Shown piece after piece: positions 60,065 through 64,000 of a DNA stretch of 64,000 nucleotides; positions within the stretch are counted from its first letter, which is position 1, and each line of letters begins with the position of its first letter. The stretch is taken from positions 1-64,000 of the forward strand of contig DATAGZ010000004.1 in assembly GCA_036263455.1 (NCBI GenBank), read 5' to 3'. The DNA comes from DATAGZ01 sp036263455. Lineage in GTDB: Bacteria; Pseudomonadota; Alphaproteobacteria; Dongiales; Dongiaceae. The translations under genes were made by a program, and so were the position numbers. Under the pieces are notes generated by a model that had not been told where the DNA came from, made no database searches, and saw nothing but the letters and a program-made list of their open reading frames with translations.

Positions 60065-61304
60065 AGGCAGAGCGGCGCAAATCGCTCAGGTAGCCGCGTG
60101 CCAAGGTTTCTATGCGCTGCTGCTGCAGCCGGTCGGCGATATCGAGCCGAGACACTTGCCGCGCATCTCCGCCGCCACGGTCGCAGACGATATAGAGTCC
60201 CACGCCCTTGCTGGTGCGCACGGCATCGCTGGGCTGGTCGATCTGCAAGCTGAGGATCGCCTGCTGCACGGGTGGATCGAGATCGCTGATCTGGACATTG
60301 CCGAGATCGCGATAGACACCCGGCGCGGCCTTTTCGCCAGCCTTGGCAAAATCGTCGCAAGAATGGACGGCACCGGCCACGGTACGGGCCTGGCTGGTGG
60401 CGCGGTTGATCTCTTTCTCGGCGGCATTGCTTGCTAGTCCCCAGAATATTTGCCGTATCGCGGCGGTGCCGCCGGTCGTGGCGGAGAAGTCGACCATGCG
60501 CGTCTCCCTGACGCGGATAATGTAATAGCCGTTAGCGCCGCGCACCGGTCCGCCTATCTGTCCAACCGGTGTTTGCTGCACGACCTTCGCTTCCTCGGGA
60601 TCGAGCTCATCGAGATGCACCCAGCCGAAATCGCCGCCTTTGAGCGCCCCCGCGTCTTGGGAGAACTGGCTGGCAAGCGAACTGAATTCCGCACCGGCCT
60701 GTAGCTGCTGGACGAGGCCACGCGCGGCTTGGGCGACATTTTGTTCGTCGCCGCTATTATCGATGGGTAGAAAAATTTGCGAGAGCCGGTACTGAACGTT
60801 TCCGCCGCTGGCTTGGATGCGGCTGATTTCGTTGGCGACGTCCTGGTCGCTAATCTGAACCTGATCGTGAAAGCGCCGCTGGATGACGCGTACCCAGGTC
60901 AACTCGGCCCGGATCTGCTGTTCGAGTGTCTCGATCGGAATGCCGGATTGTTCGAGAAATTGGGTAAACTGTTCGATGGTGCCGTTCGACTTCTGGGCAA
61001 GATAGAGGATGCGTTTCTTCACATCCTCGTCGCTGACCTTGATACGTTCGGCCTTGCCGGCTTGTAGCTTAAGCCTCTCGTCGATCAACGCGCGCAATAT
61101 CTGGGGAGTGAGGTGCTTCTCGGTCTCTTCGCTCGGCTGAAGGTGGGCGCTGAGCAGCGCCAGCCGCACCCGGCTGACGAGGTCGAGATAGGAAATGACG
61201 TCGTCGTTGACGACCGCCACGATCTTCAGGTTGTCTTGCGCATGTGCCGCGCCGAAGCTCAGGATCCATGCCAGGACAATCGTATAGAAGAACCGTTGTT
61301 TCAT
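60045..61304 (-). CDS. surA: SurA-like periplasmic chaperone / peptidyl-prolyl isomerase
   Basis: A 419-residue periplasmic chaperone for outer-membrane protein folding. A signal peptide (residues 1–22, MKQRFFYTIVLAWILSFGAAHA) precedes the SurA N-domain (IVAVVNDDVISYLDLVSRVR). One clear PpiC domain lies at residues about 170–275 (YRLSQIFLPIDNSGDE, GDFGWVHLDEL). The C-terminal part is SurA-like. It starts 15 bases after the lptD stop, so lptD-surA-ksgA is an operon. Confidence 0.93.
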   Translation of the reverse strand: MKQRFFYTIVLAWILSFGAAHAQDNLKIVAVVNDDVISYLDLVSRVRLALLSAHLQPSEETEKHLTPQILRALIDERLKLQAGKAERIKVSDEDVKKRILYLAQKSNGTIEQFTQFLEQSGIPIETLEQQIRAELTWVRVIQRRFHDQVQISDQDVANEISRIQASGGNVQYRLSQIFLPIDNSGDEQNVAQAARGLVQQLQAGAEFSSLASQFSQDAGALKGGDFGWVHLDELDPEEAKVVQQTPVGQIGGPVRGANGYYIIRVRETRMVDFSATTGGTAAIRQIFWGLASNAAEKEINRATSQARTVAGAVHSCDDFAKAGEKAAPGVYRDLGNVQISDLDPPVQQAILSLQIDQPSDAVRTSKGVGLYIVCDRGGGDARQVSRLDIADRLQQQRIETLARGYLSDLRRSAYVDIRQ

Positions 61305-61319
61305 TGCGCCGTTTCCATA

Positions 61320-63605
61320 CTATAGCTGATTGCTAATGGTACCAATGTTCTTGAGATAGAGATAGAAGAGGAACGTCGTTCCGCCTTCATTATCGATCGT
61401 TTGCTGGACGCTGGAGTGGGAAAAGTCCAGGCCAAGGCCGAAACATTCGTCCTGATATCGCACACCTGCGCCATAGAGCAGAATACGGTCGTTGCGGATA
61501 TCGTTCCAGATGTTGCCATGGATATTCCAGTTATCGGTAATCTGCGAGTTAACAAAAAGATTTACCTGCTCGACATTGGTCAGATTGCTGGAGCGCCGCC
61601 GTGAAATCTGGTCGGGCGAAGATTCCTCGTCACCCAGAAACAGATAGGTACCGCTCACGGAGAATTCCGGAATACCTACCGTCGCCGTGACATCTTGGCG
61701 AGCCAGGAAATCGTTGCGCGGGTCGACGCGGAAGCGGTAGGTGAGGTCGACATACTGGTCCCATCGATAATTGGCTTTGCCGACGATATCGGTCAGGGCC
61801 GCATCGATGCCGCTATTGGGACGCAGGCCCGGCGTGCGTTCGAACTGATAAGATTGTCCGGCAAACAGGCCGGCCTGGGACTTGCCCCAGCCATAGGCCG
61901 TCCAGTTCATGCCATAGGTCACGCGCGAACCCGAATCGGCGCGATCCAGTCCGGGAAAGCGATCCCGATCGAAGATACGCGTTTCATCGAGTTCGAAGGA
62001 ACGGCTATCCTCGTTGGGGATGCGATTGGTATTGCAGCAGTTCCTGCTTCCCACCACCTGCACTTCCGGTTCGAGAATGTGTGTGACCGAGCCGAATTGC
62101 GTGGTCAGCGGCCAACGCCAATCGAACGACGCTTTTGGAAAAAGACGTCCGGTGAAGCCGTCGAACTCCTCGTCTCCGCGCAGAGGAATGGTAGAGTCGC
62201 GGACGCGGTCGACATTGCTGACCTTGTAACCAGTGGCTTCGGCGGAAAGAACCAACGTATAGATGTCGCCGATCGGGCCGGTATAAGGAAGGGTCCAGGT
62301 GGGAATGGCCGAGAAACGAAATGTCTGGCGTTCCGGCTGAGTGATCCGATTAACCAGATCCACATTGCGCCGCCGCCGGATGTTGAGCGTATCCAGGTTA
62401 AGGCCGAAATATGAACCGTTATCCAGCGGCTCGCCTACATAATTGTACCGCAGGGACGGGGCGACGATCGGCGCGTTATAGTCATTGAGGCTTTCCGCCG
62501 TGGTCTGGTAACCAAGTGCTTCCGCCGTCGCATAGGAACGCCCGAAAAAGCCCTCGGTGAAAAGACGGTCCTGCAGCCAGGTAGCCGGCTGAAAATGATA
62601 GCGCCGCAAATAGCGCTTATCGGTCGCATTCTTGAAATTGAAACCCCAACGCCAATCGTCGTTGATGTCGAATTGTCCGTCGCCCTCGACATGCCCGCGG
62701 AAGGTATCCTTGATGATTTTGTTGGAAAAAGTATCGCTGTAGCGGTCTTCAGATGTTCCCGACCCGGCGAGCCGGAATCTACCGCTGGTGACGCGCTGCC
62801 GATATTCGATCAAGCCAACCGCGCCTTCGTCATTGCCGGGCTCCCCCTCGATACGCAGGATAGGCGTGATGGTGAGATCGGCGCTATCGCCCAGTGTCAA
62901 AAAATAGGGTTCGCGCGCTTGGAAGCCCGAGGCCTTGGAATAACTGAAGCCTGGCAGGAGAAAACCGCTTTTGCGGCTAACCGTCGAATCTGGATGCTCG
63001 AAATAGGGGGTGTAAATAACCGGAACCCCAAACATCTCGATCCAAGCATTGCGATAGGTATAGACGTGATTAATCTTGTCCTGAACGACGTGGCGCGATT
63101 TGATCTGCCAAATTGGTGGGCGCTTGGGGTGGTCCTTGCAAGGTAAACAGGGCGTATAGGCTGTCTGGTCGAGCGTGTTGAGATCGCCATGCTTGTGCCG
63201 CTCCGCGTGGCTGGCAGCGATTCGCGACTGGTCCTTGAGCAGCGCCCGGAAATTTTCTATCTGGCCGTCATCCAGATTGTCGGTAACATTGGCATAGGTG
63301 CCGAAGATGGTGTCGCCGTTCGGCTCGAGGATTACGACATTTCCGGACGCGCTCACCGTCTTCGCCGCTTCGTTATAGGTAATCATGTCCGCTTTGACGA
63401 TATTGCCGTTACTGATCAATTCAGCATGGCCACGCGCAATATAGAGATGCAGTTCGCTCTCATGGGTGAATTCGTCGGCATGAACCTCGATATTCGGCGA
63501 CGATGCCGGCTGGCTCTGCGGGGATGTCGTCTGCTGGGCGATGGCGGCGCCGAGCAATCCCAGCCCCCACGCGCCAAGCGCTATTGTCCAGACCGAAGCT
63601 CGCAA
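61320..63605 (-). CDS. lptD: LPS-assembly protein LptD
   Basis: A 761-residue outer-membrane protein that inserts LPS into the outer leaflet. A signal peptide (residues 1–24) is followed by the N-terminal OstA/LptA-like beta-jellyroll (residues about 40–140; VHADEFTHESELHLYIARGHAEL) and a large C-terminal beta-barrel. Cysteines C153 and C156 (CLPC), and C523/C524 with C721, are placed for the disulfide pattern expected in the family. It is upstream of surA, which helps fold it. pepA is divergent. Confidence 0.95.
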   Translation of the reverse strand: MRASVWTIALGAWGLGLLGAAIAQQTTSPQSQPASSPNIEVHADEFTHESELHLYIARGHAELISNGNIVKADMITYNEAAKTVSASGNVVILEPNGDTIFGTYANVTDNLDDGQIENFRALLKDQSRIAASHAERHKHGDLNTLDQTAYTPCLPCKDHPKRPPIWQIKSRHVVQDKINHVYTYRNAWIEMFGVPVIYTPYFEHPDSTVSRKSGFLLPGFSYSKASGFQAREPYFLTLGDSADLTITPILRIEGEPGNDEGAVGLIEYRQRVTSGRFRLAGSGTSEDRYSDTFSNKIIKDTFRGHVEGDGQFDINDDWRWGFNFKNATDKRYLRRYHFQPATWLQDRLFTEGFFGRSYATAEALGYQTTAESLNDYNAPIVAPSLRYNYVGEPLDNGSYFGLNLDTLNIRRRRNVDLVNRITQPERQTFRFSAIPTWTLPYTGPIGDIYTLVLSAEATGYKVSNVDRVRDSTIPLRGDEEFDGFTGRLFPKASFDWRWPLTTQFGSVTHILEPEVQVVGSRNCCNTNRIPNEDSRSFELDETRIFDRDRFPGLDRADSGSRVTYGMNWTAYGWGKSQAGLFAGQSYQFERTPGLRPNSGIDAALTDIVGKANYRWDQYVDLTYRFRVDPRNDFLARQDVTATVGIPEFSVSGTYLFLGDEESSPDQISRRRSSNLTNVEQVNLFVNSQITDNWNIHGNIWNDIRNDRILLYGAGVRYQDECFGLGLDFSHSSVQQTIDNEGGTTFLFYLYLKNIGTISNQL

Positions 63606-63719
63606 GCGGTAACTCCCCTATGATCGAGCGGCAGACTAGCGATTTTCTGGCATTCGTCCAGCTTTTTGCTCCGCTTGCGATAATATGGTAAGCAGAAGAA
63701 AATATTGAACGGGGAAGCC

Positions 63720-64000
63720 ATGAAAATCACCTTCGCAAAGCCCGAGCTTGTTGCCGATCAAGCCGTAGTTCTCTTCGTCGGGCTCAACAACAAGTTGGGG
63801 TCGTGGGCCGGCAAGGTGGATAAACTAACCAAGGGCCAAATCCAGCGTGCCTTGAAAACCAGTCGCTTTAAAGGGCGGCGCGATAACTTGATGACTATTC
63901 CTGCGCCGATCGGCGTGAAGGCATCGCGTCTGGTTATCATCGGTACCGGAGAGGGAAAGACGCTTACTGCGCCGGAGGCTCAGGAATGGGGCGGCCGGAT
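63720..64000 (+). CDS. pepA: Leucyl aminopeptidase, N-terminal part (partial)
   Basis: The first 93 residues of an M17 aminopeptidase; the gene runs off the window. The visible part is the N-terminal macro-like domain (MKITFAKPELVADQAVVLF, RLVIIGTGEGKTLT); the catalytic domain is outside. The ATG at 63720 has GGGGAAG upstream. A -10-like GATAAT lies at 63679–63684 without a good -35. pepA divergent from lptD is common in alphaproteobacteria. The name rests on this domain and position. Confidence 0.85.
   Translation, partial: MKITFAKPELVADQAVVLFVGLNNKLGSWAGKVDKLTKGQIQRALKTSRFKGRRDNLMTIPAPIGVKASRLVIIGTGEGKTLTAPEAQEWGGR

Noticed and set aside
1..64000. CRISPR arrays, insertion sequences, prophage, rRNA or tRNA genes
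   Set aside because: I scanned the intergenic gaps and saw no regularly spaced direct repeats, transposase-like frames, integrase genes or tRNA-like T-loops. Short tRNAs can be missed by eye.

Overview
The window is a contiguous piece of a GC-rich bacterial chromosome, about 60% G+C by eye, packed with housekeeping genes. Many neighbouring genes overlap by ATGA or GTGA. Several gene orders point to an alphaproteobacterium: nuo–birA–coaX–rnj, secA/ppiC–argJ, coxB–ctaD–ctaB–coxF–ctaG–ctaE, dgt–SPOR–nagZ–scpAB, and lptD–surA–ksgA. So do SURF1, a FlaF-type flagellin regulator, a B12-dependent (class II) ribonucleotide reductase, hopanoid genes (hpnG, hpnH, hpnM) and a split glycine decarboxylase. 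A Rhodospirillales-like or neighbouring lineage is my inference; the order cannot be fixed from this sequence alone. The cell is an aerobic respirer with complex I and an aa3-type oxidase. It has an LPS outer membrane (LptD, SurA) and hopanoid-modified membranes.

Layout. 1–9722: 3' part of the nuo operon (nuoF partial, then G to N), followed by birA, coaX and rnj (to 12861) on the same strand. 12898–14701: MFS transporter and a periplasmic type 1 copper protein on the minus strand. 15058–17216: argJ and a parvulin-type isomerase, divergent from secA (17376–19994). 19995–25400: MEP/hopanoid cluster (hpnG, hpnH, ispH, dxs, hpnM). 25539–29198: class II RNR nrdJ with NrdR-like sites in its promoter. 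29431–30426: corA. 30541–35755: cytochrome oxidase operon plus a DUF983 gene, with a strong intrinsic terminator at the boundary. 35745–41328: dgt, SPOR, nagZ, site-2 protease, scpA, scpB. 41337–43238 (minus): glycosyltransferase, unknown beta-sandwich protein, flaF. 43254–48053: surf1, M32 carboxypeptidase, thrC, M16 protease. 48030–52518: yqgE, a DsbD-like reductase, peroxiredoxin, rnhA, thrB. 52793–53320: a lipoprotein. 53760–58252: tandem glycine riboswitch and gcvT-H-PA-PB, followed by metF. 59171–63605 (minus): ksgA, surA, lptD. 63720–end: start of pepA.

How the parts fit. Complex I and the oxidase operon form the respiratory chain; ctaB, ctaG, coxF and surf1 assemble the oxidase. Dxs and IspH are the first and last enzymes of the MEP pathway, and they sit among hopanoid-processing genes. 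The glycine cleavage operon feeds one-carbon units to folate, which MetF reduces for methionine synthesis. The riboswitch appears to work by freeing the gcvT ribosome-binding site when glycine is bound.

No insertion sequences, phage genes, CRISPR arrays, rRNA or tRNA genes were found. Nothing in the window is a clearly new defence or mobile system. The most interesting items are regulatory (riboswitch switch helix, NrdR-like sites on the nrdJ promoter, a terminator at the ctaE–DUF983 boundary), an orphan flaF locus with an unfamiliar partner protein, and unusual rearrangements of normally conserved gene blocks.
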